A stretch of 64,000 bases of DNA, from the NCBI GenBank assembly GCA_021927905.1, contig BLLK01000020.1, positions 2,356,001 to 2,420,000 of the forward strand. Direction: 5' to 3'. Source of the stretch: Chaetoceros tenuissimus. Its lineage: Eukaryota > Bacillariophyta > Thalassiosirophyceae > Chaetocerotales > Chaetocerotaceae. Both the position numbers and the translations under genes were made by a program. Every line of letters begins with the position of its first letter. Positions within the stretch are counted from its first letter, which is position 1. Under the pieces are notes generated by a model. That model was not told the origin of the DNA. It searched no databases and saw only the letters and a program-made list of their open reading frames with translations. Shown one piece after another: positions 10,619-20,687 of the stretch.

Positions 10619-12223
10619 TTATATGGTTGACATTGGCCCTCCATTTACTGCTACATTCAAGTTACCAGTGACTGTCAGCTCCATAGTTATCTCAATCTCC
10701 TTTTGGTCTTGAATTCCTTCAATTTTCCCAACTGGTTTTTCATCATCAATAATCTGTACAATATCCAATGAATCTCCAGAGCATCCACTGACATCAACCA
10801 TTTTGGTTACTAAGGCTGGTAATGGCGCTCCTTGTTCAACCATAATCACAGCTGCAGGATCTCCTTCCACTAATGACAATCCAATACTTAATGGGGAGAG
10901 AGAAACTTCTTCTTCGACTAAGCCATGATCTAAAATTTTTTCCTCTTCTTCTTCGGCACCAATATGATAATTGCTGCTTAAAAACTCAGAACCATACATG
11001 GCACATCCCATAGCAGCAGCTTCCTCCGGAGGGACCACATTTATTGACTCTCCTCTTGAGACCTTGTCCTTTGGAAAGATTCTATCCATCATCTTTTCAA
11101 CACATTTCATCCTCATGATATTTCCAGCTCCGATCACAGTGTCAAATTTATCAACTCCTCCTTGAAAAACATTCAATTTCCCTTCAGCGCTTCGAAGAAT
11201 GTTACCTAACAGCATTTCAAATCTTGCCAACATGACATCGACGTGACAATCCATACCCTCAAAAAGACCGTCAATAGTAATTGTGACCTTTGGACTATAC
11301 CCAAATGTTCTCAAAGCATCTTCAGCTGCCACTTCGAGCTTAGCCTTAGCCTTTTTGTTATACAAGACCTCGCCAGGTGGAATTCCCCTGTTCTTTCGTT
11401 CAAACAATTCTGCAATATGTTTGACAAGCAAAGAAACTATGTTTTTACCAGAAAGAGATGACTCCACAACATGCTCTTGTATTTGAGCAATGCCTGATAC
11501 AATCTTTACATGGCTCATAGACAACGATGCCGCGCCCCAATCAACAATCAAAACATTTTGAGATTTTGAAGAATCCTGAAAAAGTTTATGTGCGTGAGCA
11601 ATTGCAATGGGATGAGTCAATACTGATACGATTCTTTTTTCACTGTGAATGCGTTTCTTATCACTCTTTTTGTATCCACCTTCTAGATCGATACTTTTTA
11701 GTAATCCCCTTTGAATTACTTCTGATAGATTTGTATGAGATGCCAACTCATCTCCTTGACTGGGAGGGATACTCAAAACATATCGCAAAGTCTGTGCTTT
11801 CGTATGAGACGCGTTGGTGGTAAGACTGGTCAAATGTTGAAAGAAAGAAGCGCATGCTTCCTTATGATCAAAAACATCATCTTCAGATGGCTCCATTTCG
11901 ACCATGTTTAGAATAGTATGCTGTGCCAGTGATTTCTTTTCTCTTTGTAAAGATTTCCTTGCAGCATCACCGTACAAATAATGAACCTCTTTCTTCACTT
12001 TTGCATCCTTCTTTTTCTGATTGTTGTCCCAGTATTGATCATTCATTGGGTCAGCCTCAATTTCTGGTTCGGGAGTCGACAAGGCCAATGTGTATCGTTG
12101 TCCTATTTCATTAGGAACAATGCTAGGGATTGCAGACGACTTTTGAGAAATGAAGATTCTAGCATTTTGCGATCCTACATCAAGCCCTACTGAAACATAG
12201 TTTTCCTCATTGGTTTCTGTCAT
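10619..12223 (-). CDS. Divergent Hsp70-superfamily protein (Ssz1/HSPA14-like)
   Basis: 534 residues from an ATG at 12223, single exon. The N-terminus VGLDVGSQNARIFIS, the IPSIVPNEIGQRY stretch, LIVDWGAASLSM (phosphate-2 loop position) and VIGAGNIMRM (adenosine-loop position) place it in the actin-like ATPase fold of Hsp70. The canonical phosphate-loop residues (DLGGGT, GGSTRIP) are replaced, and the substrate-binding part is short, roughly the last 110 residues without the helical lid. These are traits of the ribosome-associated Ssz1 and HSPA14 lineages, which pair with a zuotin-type J-protein. An acidic insert sits near residue 420. Hypoxia-type (HYOU1) or Hsp110 proteins are less likely because both are much longer. 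The gene shares a 363-bp divergent promoter with the WDR59 homologue. Confidence 0.8.
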   Translation of the reverse strand: MTETNEENYVSVGLDVGSQNARIFISQKSSAIPSIVPNEIGQRYTLALSTPEPEIEADPMNDQYWDNNQKKKDAKVKKEVHYLYGDAARKSLQREKKSLAQHTILNMVEMEPSEDDVFDHKEACASFFQHLTSLTTNASHTKAQTLRYVLSIPPSQGDELASHTNLSEVIQRGLLKSIDLEGGYKKSDKKRIHSEKRIVSVLTHPIAIAHAHKLFQDSSKSQNVLIVDWGAASLSMSHVKIVSGIAQIQEHVVESSLSGKNIVSLLVKHIAELFERKNRGIPPGEVLYNKKAKAKLEVAAEDALRTFGYSPKVTITIDGLFEGMDCHVDVMLARFEMLLGNILRSAEGKLNVFQGGVDKFDTVIGAGNIMRMKCVEKMMDRIFPKDKVSRGESINVVPPEEAAAMGCAMYGSEFLSSNYHIGAEEEEEKILDHGLVEEEVSLSPLSIGLSLVEGDPAAVIMVEQGAPLPALVTKMVDVSGCSGDSLDIVQIIDDEKPVGKIEGIQDQKEIEITMELTVTGNLNVAVNGGPMSTI

Positions 12224-12586
12224 TTTGTGCTACTACTCTTTTCTATACGGAACTTGTTTATGAGTACATAGTTTAAGTAAAATAATCTTGCTACAAAATC
12301 AAGTCGAAGGATGTGATGAAAATGTGAACAACTTTTGGAAGTTGATGAGACAATGACTGGTTCTCCTTAAATCTCTCATAACCTATTTATTTGAACAAAA
12401 AATCTTAGACAAGTCTCATTTTTCTTCACATTTCGACTTTCGACTTCACACATCATTGTATTTGCAACAGGATACCTTCACTTTTTACATGTATATTAAA
12501 AAAAAACATAGGAACCGAACCGAAGCACCTATGGAATATAAAACCATCTTCTACAAAAGTGAAGTCTAAGGTTGCGATCTTGTGTG
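12224..12586. other. Divergent promoter region, Hsp70-like / WDR59
   Basis: 363 bp between opposed ATGs. It contains a TTTCGAC direct repeat at about 12434-12447 and a run of As at about 12499-12508. No canonical TATA box or heat-shock element is convincing. Confidence 0.5.
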
Positions 12587-15500
12587 ATGTCTACAAAATT
12601 TCCACTTCTTCCTCGATTGAGGTCTACAGCAAAGTACTCTGAATTCAAGCCTGCTGCACTAGCAACTTCAAAACCAACTTTTCCTCATAGTAATGCGAGC
12701 ACTAGATCACTTGGTGCAATCTCATCGAATCAAAATGCTTCTATAATTCTCTTTTCAATTGCTCAACCATATGAGCCGCTATTAGTTTATCACTCTTCGC
12801 ATCATACTTCATCTTCGTTGAATCTAAAGTTATCAAAAGATTCGAAACTTTTGGGAGCAAGCTATGATTCAAGTTTGCTTATATATGACTGCACAGGCGA
12901 AGCACTTCAACCACTTCGTCAGCGAATATCAAGTGGTACAAATCGAGAACATTTTCGATCTTTGTTGTGGAAAGATGCAACTGAAGATGGATCAAATGAA
13001 CTTATTACTTGCACAGAAAGTTCAATTTCTCAATGGGATTTGAGAACGGCAAACAGAAAACCAGTCATCACATTCACCTGTGAAAGCTCAGTTTCCGTTG
13101 CACATTCTTCTCATCAAATTGGAGTCATGGCAGCAAGCGGAGTGGTAAAGATATTTGACGACAGAGCCTGCAATTTGAACGAAGTTCAGTCAAAAGAGAA
13201 AAGTAACTTTGTATATGAATTCCAAGCACACGGGACAGGTATGGGCATCGAAAGTTCAGCAAATCATTGGCTGACATGGGGTCTTGACGATGACATGCAT
13301 ACTTCAGTAAAAGTTTACAAACAAAACCTGGCTATTAGTGAAAACACCGAGAATTATTGGTATGTCGAGAATGAAAATGAAAATCAAACCGATAAGCCTA
13401 AATTGGAGAATGCAAAACAAAGGAAAGAAGTCCAATGTATATCTGCAACGAATATTGATAGAGTGACAGCAGTTAGAAGTTTCTCACATGCCAATCCTTC
13501 TAAAGAAGCACATGGCAATCTTCCCTTTTTGACAATGTCGATGGCCAATGTTGCAGATATGTCTACACCCTCGTGGCAAGCAGATCTATGGAGTTTCTCT
13601 TCAAACTCAGACTTGGAAAAGATTGATCCTGCTACGAAAATAACTTCATTCAGCGGAGGTGGTAAAAACGATGCCATTGCCGAAATTTGCGGTAAGGAGT
13701 ATGCCGGTTCACTGATTGCTGCTGAACTCTCTTGGATACCTGAAGATATGTTGTATGAAGAAAAAGAAGATAAAAGCGAGGCTGATGGCGAAATAGTTTT
13801 ATGCTGCTTGACAAATACTGGCTATCTAACAACATTCGCTCTACCGGAAGTTGTCGATATTGATAACTCGGTAGGATCTGACGAAAAGACGCCTCATACA
13901 GGTTCACCATTTCGTTTCATATCTAGTCGAAGTAAGAGGGAATCATCTACAGTAATATTTGGAACATCCACTGAGAAGGAAGAAGCCACTCAAGTTAAAC
14001 AATTCAATCCGAGAATAGGTCGTAAAAGAGGTAAATCTGATGCCGATCTATACACCAATACATCTCAGACGATTGTTGATCTATCAACAGTAGAAGGTGG
14101 CAACATGCAGTTCGATTTAGATGATGAATATGACGATGATAAAAATATCTCTGAATCACAAGGAAATGAGGAGGTGGACTTACAAGATAAAGATGCAAAC
14201 AATGGCACAACTATTGAAGAAATAGATCCCGAAAAGGCTTCTCGAGTACCATGTCCACGAATGTGTTCCGCCGTCTTTGGAATGAATGGAAGGCTCATTT
14301 CATTTCACAATGGAAATGTCAGTAATATGTGGAACTGGTATACATCTGACTTTCAAGCACAATCGCCTAGTCATCTACAACACGAAATAAGCAATCAAAA
14401 TACATTTGGGTTCAGAAAGATGGAAGATGAACACTTTGATAAGAAAGAGAGTGAGCTTATGTCTCGACAGATGAACAGAATCTTCCCTCGTTCAGCATGG
14501 GATATGATGAAGATGAATGAGGCTGCTAAAGTTGCACAATGGGGGAAAGACTTGAATGATGATGACAGTGATGGGTCTCGTAGAGGGAGCTCTAGTAGTG
14601 AATCAGATGGTGATTCGTCGGATGACTCAGATAGCGATGATGACTCCTCTGAATCCGATCTTTCTGATGGAAGTGAGGGTGAAGCAGGTGATATGTATGA
14701 GAGGTACTTCGGGATAAAAAGGTCAAAAGTTGACGGGAAAGTAAAACCTCCCGTAGAAAGAAAGAAGAAAGGAGCAACAAGAGCCAGAAGCGAGTCTTTT
14801 GTCGGACCTGTTACAGAAAATCTCGAGCCTCAGGTCTTTCTGACTGACACTTATCAAGATGTTGCCATGGCTGGTCAATGCTCTGAACTTGCAGATAGCT
14901 GGTTACTAGGCCCATATCTTTCAGACACGATGCCAGAAAGTGCGATTTTTGAATCAGGTAAAATTTCTCCAAGAGGCGTCTTCGAAGAGTGGACTGGAGG
15001 TAAGTGGATACAACTGGAAAGTTTTTCTATTGGAAACATTTCTTCATTAAGTAATAATATTTTCCATCATTTCCTCTAGATTCAATTGAAGTTTCAAATC
15101 ATCAAAGAATGAGAAACTCTATGATTGGTTCTCTTCACCAACTATATTACAGTGAGTCCAAAGGAGATTCACATGTGCCTAAAGCACACGTTCCAATGGA
15201 TCAAAAGTTGATGCAAAAGGAACACTCGGTTAGACGATTTGAAACCGAGAGCGAGAGTAAGATCGCACCAATGAAGATTGTTGAGCCATCTCCTCTCTTC
15301 AAGCCTGTAGATATTATAATTCACGACCTTCGCAAAAGAAGAGATATTTGTCTTCACAATGCCAGAAGCTCGATATCGTTAAATGAAAAGGAAAAGGCAG
15401 ATGTATGGAAACTTATAGCCGAAATCATTGAAGGTATATCAGATAGAGATGCCTACGACGACTTTGATGGATGGCACAGTATCAACGGCAACGCATTGGG

Positions 15501-16071
15501 ACAGGAACTTCTTCTGAATATTTTTCAGTATTACGAAATGATGGGGGATGTACAAATGCTTGCGTCCATCCTTAGCGTATTGAAGTATAGAAGGAAAAGA
15601 CAGGACGATAGCAAAGACTGCGATCCACTGTCTCTTTATGATATGCTTTTACCAAATGATCCACTTCGATATGATAGATACATATACTATTATTCAGCTT
15701 TATTATACAGTTGGGGCAAACTCAGTTTAAGAGCGGAGATGACTAAACATCTTAGCGATTTTACAGTATTTTCGGGAGGAAATCCAAGTGAAAAATCTGA
15801 GGGACCACACCAAAGAGGAACATTTTCACCAGTATGCCAAGAGTGTAATGCGCGCGCAAACCCAGATACAAACATTTGTGGAAATTGCCACCGATATGCT
15901 TTCAAGTGCTCAATATGTACAAATGTCGTGAGAGGTTTGTTCACAGTTTGCGTTAACTGTGGGCATGGAGGCCACATGGCGCATCTCATGCCGTGGTTCT
16001 TGGAAAGATCAGATTGCCCAACTGGCTGTGGTTGCAATTGTAGTTTCAACAATATTGAAATAAGCTCGTAG
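12587..16071 (+). CDS. WDR59: WDR59/Sea3-like GATOR2 (SEACAT) subunit (two exons)
   Basis: Exons 12587-14999 and 15080-16071 flank an 80-nt intron (GTAAGT donor, TTTCCTCTAG acceptor, phase 1) and encode 1134 residues. The start is the first ATG; the open frame runs a little further upstream without one. An N-terminal WD40 region (about residues 60-430, with IFDDRACN and QWDLRTAN blades) is followed by a stretch FGMNGRLISFHNG typical of WDR59, Asp/Ser-rich disordered segments, a helical region, and a C-terminal RING-type zinc module (last about 75 residues) with CSICTNVVRG, CVNCGHGGHMAH and CPTGCGC. WDR59 with Mios, WDR24, Seh1 and Sec13 forms GATOR2, which relieves GATOR1 inhibition of TORC1 at lysosome/vacuole membranes. 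The RWD region of the family is not obvious by eye. Confidence 0.9.
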
Positions 16072-16171
16072 TTTTAAAAGATATCTTCTCATTTTCTCAA
16101 AAACAATGATGATGCATAGATAGCCATTGAAATTGTGATTCATAGCCATGTATGGAACTCGAATACGTCTT

Positions 16172-16184
16172 ATTGGTGACGTCA
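16172..16184 (+). promoter_or_regulatory. Palindromic TGACGTCA element beside an inverted CCAAT
   Basis: TGACGTCA lies at 16177-16184, immediately downstream of ATTGG (inverted CCAAT, 16172-16176), about 160 bp upstream of the NFU start. TGACGT-type CO2/cAMP-responsive elements bound by bZIP factors are known from diatom carbonic anhydrase promoters. A role here is inferred from sequence only. Confidence 0.35.
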
Positions 16185-16342
16185 CGGAGCAACTTCAAGA
16201 ACCAACCATAGATTTCCTGATTTTCTTCTTCCACCGCGTACTTCATTCTTTTTTCACACCTCAATCACCATACTTAGCCTTTTCATCTTCCACAGTGGAA
16301 TCATATCTACCAATCTCAACATCATAGGAAAAATAAATAGTT

Positions 16343-17026
16343 ATGTTCGGAGTCACAAAAATTTCACTTATTCTAGCGGGTTTGACTGCTACTGAGGGAT
16401 TTGCTCCTTCATATTCCACAGTTAAAAGCATCACTGAATCTTCAGACTATTCTAGACAGAACAAGTTTTCCACGTCGCTATACGAAACAGAAGAATCAAC
16501 AGACGAGATTGTATCTCCTTTTGAAAATGGAGGGGGGTCAGGATCCGATGAAATTCTTGAGCTTACTTGGGATAATGTTGAAAAAGTATTGGATGACATG
16601 CGTCCGTTTCTAATCCAAGATGGGGGTAATGTTAGTATCGCAGAAATCGATGGACCGGTTGTGAGACTTCAGCTAGAAGGAGCATGCGGAACATGTCCTT
16701 CATCAACTCAAACTATGAAAATGGGATTGGAAAGAGGGTTAAGAGAAAAGATCCCTGAAATTCAGGAAGTTATTCAGGCTATGCCAGAAGGACCGCCGCT
16801 AAGTGAAGAGGAAGTAGATGTTATTTTGGATGGCGTCCGCCCATTTTTAAAGGTAGCTGGTGGAAACATCTCTTGTGAGAGTATTACTGGGGAGGGTAGC
16901 GTTCAACCTTCAATCAATCTTAAAATGGAAGGTAGTAGCGCAAGTTTACAAAGTGTGAAATTGGAGATCGCACAAAGGCTTCAAAGACACTTTATGCTTG
17001 CTGGATTACAAGTTGAATTTTTGTAA
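16343..17026 (+). CDS. Plastid NFU-type Fe-S cluster scaffold
   Basis: 227 residues. The N-terminus is a signal peptide followed by EGFAPS, an ASAFAP-like plastid motif. Two NifU C-terminal (NFU) domains follow. The first (about 75-140) has the cluster-binding GACGTCPSST with both Cys. The second (about 150-227) keeps the fold pattern (VRPFLKVAGGNIS) but has lost the Cys pair. This duplicated organisation, one active and one degenerate domain, is that of plant chloroplast NFU1-3, which hand 4Fe-4S and 2Fe-2S clusters to photosystem I and other plastid proteins. Mitochondrial NFU1 differs in having an N-terminal Nfu_N domain, which is absent here. Confidence 0.92.
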   Translation: MFGVTKISLILAGLTATEGFAPSYSTVKSITESSDYSRQNKFSTSLYETEESTDEIVSPFENGGGSGSDEILELTWDNVEKVLDDMRPFLIQDGGNVSIAEIDGPVVRLQLEGACGTCPSSTQTMKMGLERGLREKIPEIQEVIQAMPEGPPLSEEEVDVILDGVRPFLKVAGGNISCESITGEGSVQPSINLKMEGSSASLQSVKLEIAQRLQRHFMLAGLQVEFL

Positions 17027-17220
17027 GAACAAATATATATGTACTTACTGTTACTTCTTATTCAATAAATATAGCTTATACAACTATCCGCACAACGAAG
17101 AAATTAGAAACATAAAACAAATCTAGACTGTAAGAAATAAATCAATCTATGCCTTATACATCCATCTATTCATCTATAAATTATGAGAGATTGCTTCAGC
17201 TAAACATATATATTGTACAC

Positions 17221-18273
17221 CTACTTGAAACCACCATAGACAACTCTAATGCTGTCCTCGTCAATCATAAATCTCTCAGCCCCATCTGCATGTGTCTTCA
17301 TTAGAGTAAAAGATACCGCGCCGCAGTTCACAACCTTTTTCTTCTTTCCAACATGTACAGACTCTCTAGGCAAAAACTCACGAAAGAAACTTCTGAACCA
17401 AATTGAATGTCCTCCAACAATGATATACTCTTCATCAATACTTGAAAATGCAACGTTACAAAACTCAGACATTCTTTTGTATCCATTTGTGTCGATAGGC
17501 TTGTTTCCATGGTGAAGACTCATGTCAACATTTCTCGCAAAGATTGTAGAAAAGTCAACTTTAGGGTAAGATATATCGATCCAAGAAGGTGAAACTTGAG
17601 TTTTTGGTGGAGTGATGGACAAAGTATCAGGATTTCTGCTGATTTCTTGTAAAGATGGCAACACCATGATTGTATCATTTGGATTCTTCATTAAACGATC
17701 TTGGAAAGAAGCAGCTACAGTGGACAAAGCACGTCTAAGAGAGGACGATACCAAGATAGAATCAGGCGCCGATGGATCTTTTCGAAGAATTTGCAACATC
17801 AATTTCTCCTGAGGATCTTTGGTGATTGTATTAGGATCCTGTTTGAGGAAATTGGACAGACTTTCAACTTGTTCCAGTCCAAGCAAACTCAATGGACTGT
17901 CGTAGAACCAACTGTCTACTTTGCCTGCAAGCAATAAATAGAATTCATACGAAAACGACTTGATAAGCCCAGGAATGAATCCAAGTACAAACTGAATCTT
18001 GCTTCGATGCGGGCCTTTATTGAATGTATCATTCCATGTCGACTCTCCATGTCTCACGAAAATAATTGTCTTCTTTTCAATCTTTTGATTGTCTTTTCCA
18101 AAAAAGGTAACTGGATCTGCAGTCTTTGCCCATTTCTTATCGTTACAGAAAATCAAGTAGGCAATACCCTGAAGGGTAAGTTTACTCTTATGGACAACCG
18201 TCGAGAAGTTAAAAGCTAGGAAGCAAGCAACTGCAAGTAGAAAAGGACGAAGAAGAAAGTCGAGGGACATCAT
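17221..18273 (-). CDS. Membrane-anchored histidine-phosphatase/phosphoglycerate-mutase-fold protein
   Basis: 350 residues from the first ATG (18273); the open frame extends to 18312 without ATG. A hydrophobic N-terminal segment (about 5-25) suggests a signal anchor. The histidine phosphatase signature FVRHGESTWND (about residues 73-84) carries the phosphorylated His. A later GGHSIWFRSFF (about 285) supplies the second catalytic His, and SSLRRALSTVAA matches the conserved Arg region. An insert with hydrophobic stretches separates the first motif from the rest. The substrate is unknown; the branch includes phosphoglycerate mutases, fructose-2,6-bisphosphatases and protein phosphatases, and the membrane anchor argues against a glycolytic enzyme. 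Confidence 0.82.
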   Translation of the reverse strand: MMSLDFLLRPFLLAVACFLAFNFSTVVHKSKLTLQGIAYLIFCNDKKWAKTADPVTFFGKDNQKIEKKTIIFVRHGESTWNDTFNKGPHRSKIQFVLGFIPGLIKSFSYEFYLLLAGKVDSWFYDSPLSLLGLEQVESLSNFLKQDPNTITKDPQEKLMLQILRKDPSAPDSILVSSSLRRALSTVAASFQDRLMKNPNDTIMVLPSLQEISRNPDTLSITPPKTQVSPSWIDISYPKVDFSTIFARNVDMSLHHGNKPIDTNGYKRMSEFCNVAFSSIDEEYIIVGGHSIWFRSFFREFLPRESVHVGKKKKVVNCGAVSFTLMKTHADGAERFMIDEDSIRVVYGGFK

Positions 18274-18866
18274 AGATATGTGTTCCTTATTTGCTGAACA
18301 AGTAACGGCCAAAATCTTTTGTCAAATTTACAGTATGTATGGTAGTAGTTCTTCTTGTACTTTAACTTTCAAAGTCTATAGTAGATGTACTGTAGAATAA
18401 AAAGTTAGGAAGCATGAAGAAGAATCATCATAGTAACAGAAAGATTCGCCTATCAAATCAAACCAAAAATTCCAATGTCAAAGCTCTGTGCCCGACACAC
18501 GAATAGTGTCAATTAGAAAGCGTTGGATCTAACCGTTTTCTACCTTTCTTTACTTGCTTCATAAATCTAATTAAAATCATGGACTTTCTTAATAAAGTCA
18601 TTACTTTTCTACTATCAGACAATATTTTATTATAAATCATTAATCATCTCAAGTGGACTTATTATCATTCCTTGTCATATGAACAGAGGAAAGTACAAAG
18701 CGCGGACTGTTTCTCTTTCATTTGTGATAGCAATTGATTGGACACGCGTCCAACACGTGTACGTATTGAACATACCGAAAGCACACTTTTCTCTCGTTTT
18801 CCTTCCACCAGTCATCTTGTTCAACATACTCTCTCAATCTTTCACAGAACCACATTACTTGTATCT
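18274..18866. other. Divergent promoter region, phosphatase / sulfotransferase
   Basis: 593 bp. Near the sulfotransferase side it has an inverted CCAAT (18736-18740), an ACGCGT and a G-box ACACGTGT (18753-18760). The rest is AT-rich and I see no gene in it. Confidence 0.5.
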
Positions 18867-19963
18867 ATGCAAAGAATGCAGGCTGAGTCAAGTTTCGTAA
18901 ATTTTATACGAGACTGTATATCAGGACTTAGTATAGGTTTTCAGAATACAGCATGGAGTGTGGGAAAAGGTCACTTCAGAGGGAGTTTGAGAAACATTGC
19001 AACTTCATTCCATACATCATCAAATAGAAAAAATACTCGAATTAGTGGAGAAAAGAAAGAACTTCAAGTTATAGGCGTTGGAGCTGGAAGAACAGGAACT
19101 TACTCTTTGAAATTAGCGCTGGATAGACTAGGCTACAATACCCTTCATACACAGCACATTTTTGAGATTCCAGAAATTCTTAATCTTTGGTTTGATTTAG
19201 TATTTGAACCTTCCAAAGAAAAAAATGAAGTATTTTATGGAGAAAAGCAGGATATTTTCGAAATCTTTGATACTACAACAGCTAAAGGTTACAACGCTGT
19301 AATGGATTTGCCTGCAGCTTTGTATGTAGAGGAACTATATGAACGATACCCAAATGCGAGATTTATATTATCGACGAGAGCAAATAGTGAAGTATGGTTT
19401 GATTCATTTCAATCCATGCAAAATTCAGTGGAAAGTGCTACGAATAAAGGCGCTTATATCTATGAACATGTTCATCAAATAGCCATCTACTTTAGGTACG
19501 TTTCAAGAGAAAGAGATCTATAAATGTTTTCTTTCAAAATTAATGATACTAATGCCACATTTGCATCGGAAATAGATGGATGAGAGCAATATACAATCAA
19601 GACAAAGAAGCATTACAAACACCAGTGGGTGACGCACTTCCCAAATTGAAGAAAGACAAAGCAATAGAAATTTACGAAGCACACAATCAAAAAGTAAGAA
19701 GAATAATACCACCCAATCAGCTCTTGGAATATCAAATGGGCATGGGCTGGAAACCCTTGTGTGATTTCTTGAATATTAACCGCTGTCCAAATGAGTCGTT
19801 TCCTCGAACAAATTCTAAAGTAGCTGTAGAAGCCCAAGCTATTTCATCTATCTTCCTTTGGTATTGTGGGTTAGTCTTGTGTTTGTACTTTTTCATGAAG
19901 AAAGTTATGCCACTAGTAACAATGAGGTGTCAGTTCAAACCTAGGAATAAGATAAAACTTTGA
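18867..19963 (+). CDS. Sulfotransferase-family (Sulfotransfer_4-like) P-loop protein, C-terminal TM (two exons)
   Basis: Exons 18867-19495 and 19576-19963 flank an 80-nt intron (GTACGT donor, GGAAATAG acceptor, phase 2) and give 338 residues. The open frame extends upstream of 18867 but has no ATG there. The motif GVGAGRTGTYSLKLAL (about residues 70-85) is the PAPS 5'-phosphosulfate loop of the Sulfotransfer_4 group, followed by FILSTRANSEVWFDS, which resembles the 3'-phosphate-binding region. A single hydrophobic helix near the C-terminus (SIFLWYCGLVLCLYFF) then basic residues predicts a tail or membrane anchor. Members are common in marine algae and fungi; the acceptor is unknown. The N-terminal 45 residues contain no clear targeting signal. 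Confidence 0.8.
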
Positions 19964-20687
19964 ATAGTTGATAGATAAGCATATGATCTATCATGTCTTT
20001 CAACGCTACTTCTCTTTTTGAGAGTGATTGGAGTAATAGCAACGAAGCAACTAGCAACATGACATCGCCGCAATAACAATCTGCACTCAACTAGCACAAG
20101 CTGTTCGTCCCTAGAGTTCTATTGCGATCTTTTTTCATGAACTTGCTTAGAAAGGACTGAAACCTGACTTGAATAATTGTTTTCCTGTAGCTTTTATTCT
20201 ATCATGAACAACCACGAATCCAGGAATTTTGAAATTTCCATTCACGAAGTCCGCCAACATTTCAAAGTGTAGTAATGGTGAATCCCAGTATTGCGCATTT
20301 TTGCAGCAAGATTTAAACGGGAGGCCTCTCTTTTGTAAAAAAGTGGCACAGACCGTGCTCAATGATAATCTCAAATCCTGCATTTTTCAAATAATTCGTG
20401 CCAGTCGAATTTGCGAATTTGCTTTTCAACTGCGACAGAAAAATGACGGTCTTGTTACTAAATTCCCTGATGGGGCAATAGTAACTGAAATTTGGAACAG
20501 ACAACGCTTCCTGGCTCACGACTCACGACTCGACCACACAACCAAGATGAAGGCTCGAACCTGCTCGAACTAATCACACAGTAGATGTTGTGTTGTAAAT
20601 ACATCATCTACATCAATCCAATACTGTCAAAACACTGACCCGAACTCCGTCACACTTCATAAACACTCGGAGTATGGTATCAAACAT
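19964..20687. other. Intergenic region upstream of the beta-helix/PTS gene
   Basis: 724 bp containing the possible minus-strand fragment described separately, and clustered CACGACTCACGACTCGAC and GCTCGAAC short direct repeats at about 20515-20570. No other gene is supported; the 114-codon plus-strand frame here has no recognisable features. Confidence 0.5.
20147..20519 (-). pseudogene. Possible frameshifted gene fragment
   Basis: Two overlapping minus-strand frames give protein-like sequence that continues from one to the other: the first (from 20519) runs to NYLKNAGFEIIIEHGLCHFF, and the second continues with KSCCKNAQYWDSPLLHFEM and ends SGFSPF at 20147. The switch would be at a run of six identical bases (20337-20342, A on the plus strand), the typical site of an indel or sequencing error. 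There is no ATG start and no plausible intron (only about 24 nt would be removed). I do not recognise the family. It may be a decayed fragment, a misread base in a real gene, or coincidence. Confidence 0.3.

Noticed and set aside
20550-20570. GCTCGAACCTGCTCGAAC resembling a tRNA TpsiC arm
   Set aside because: No acceptor stem, D-arm or anticodon arm can be formed around it.
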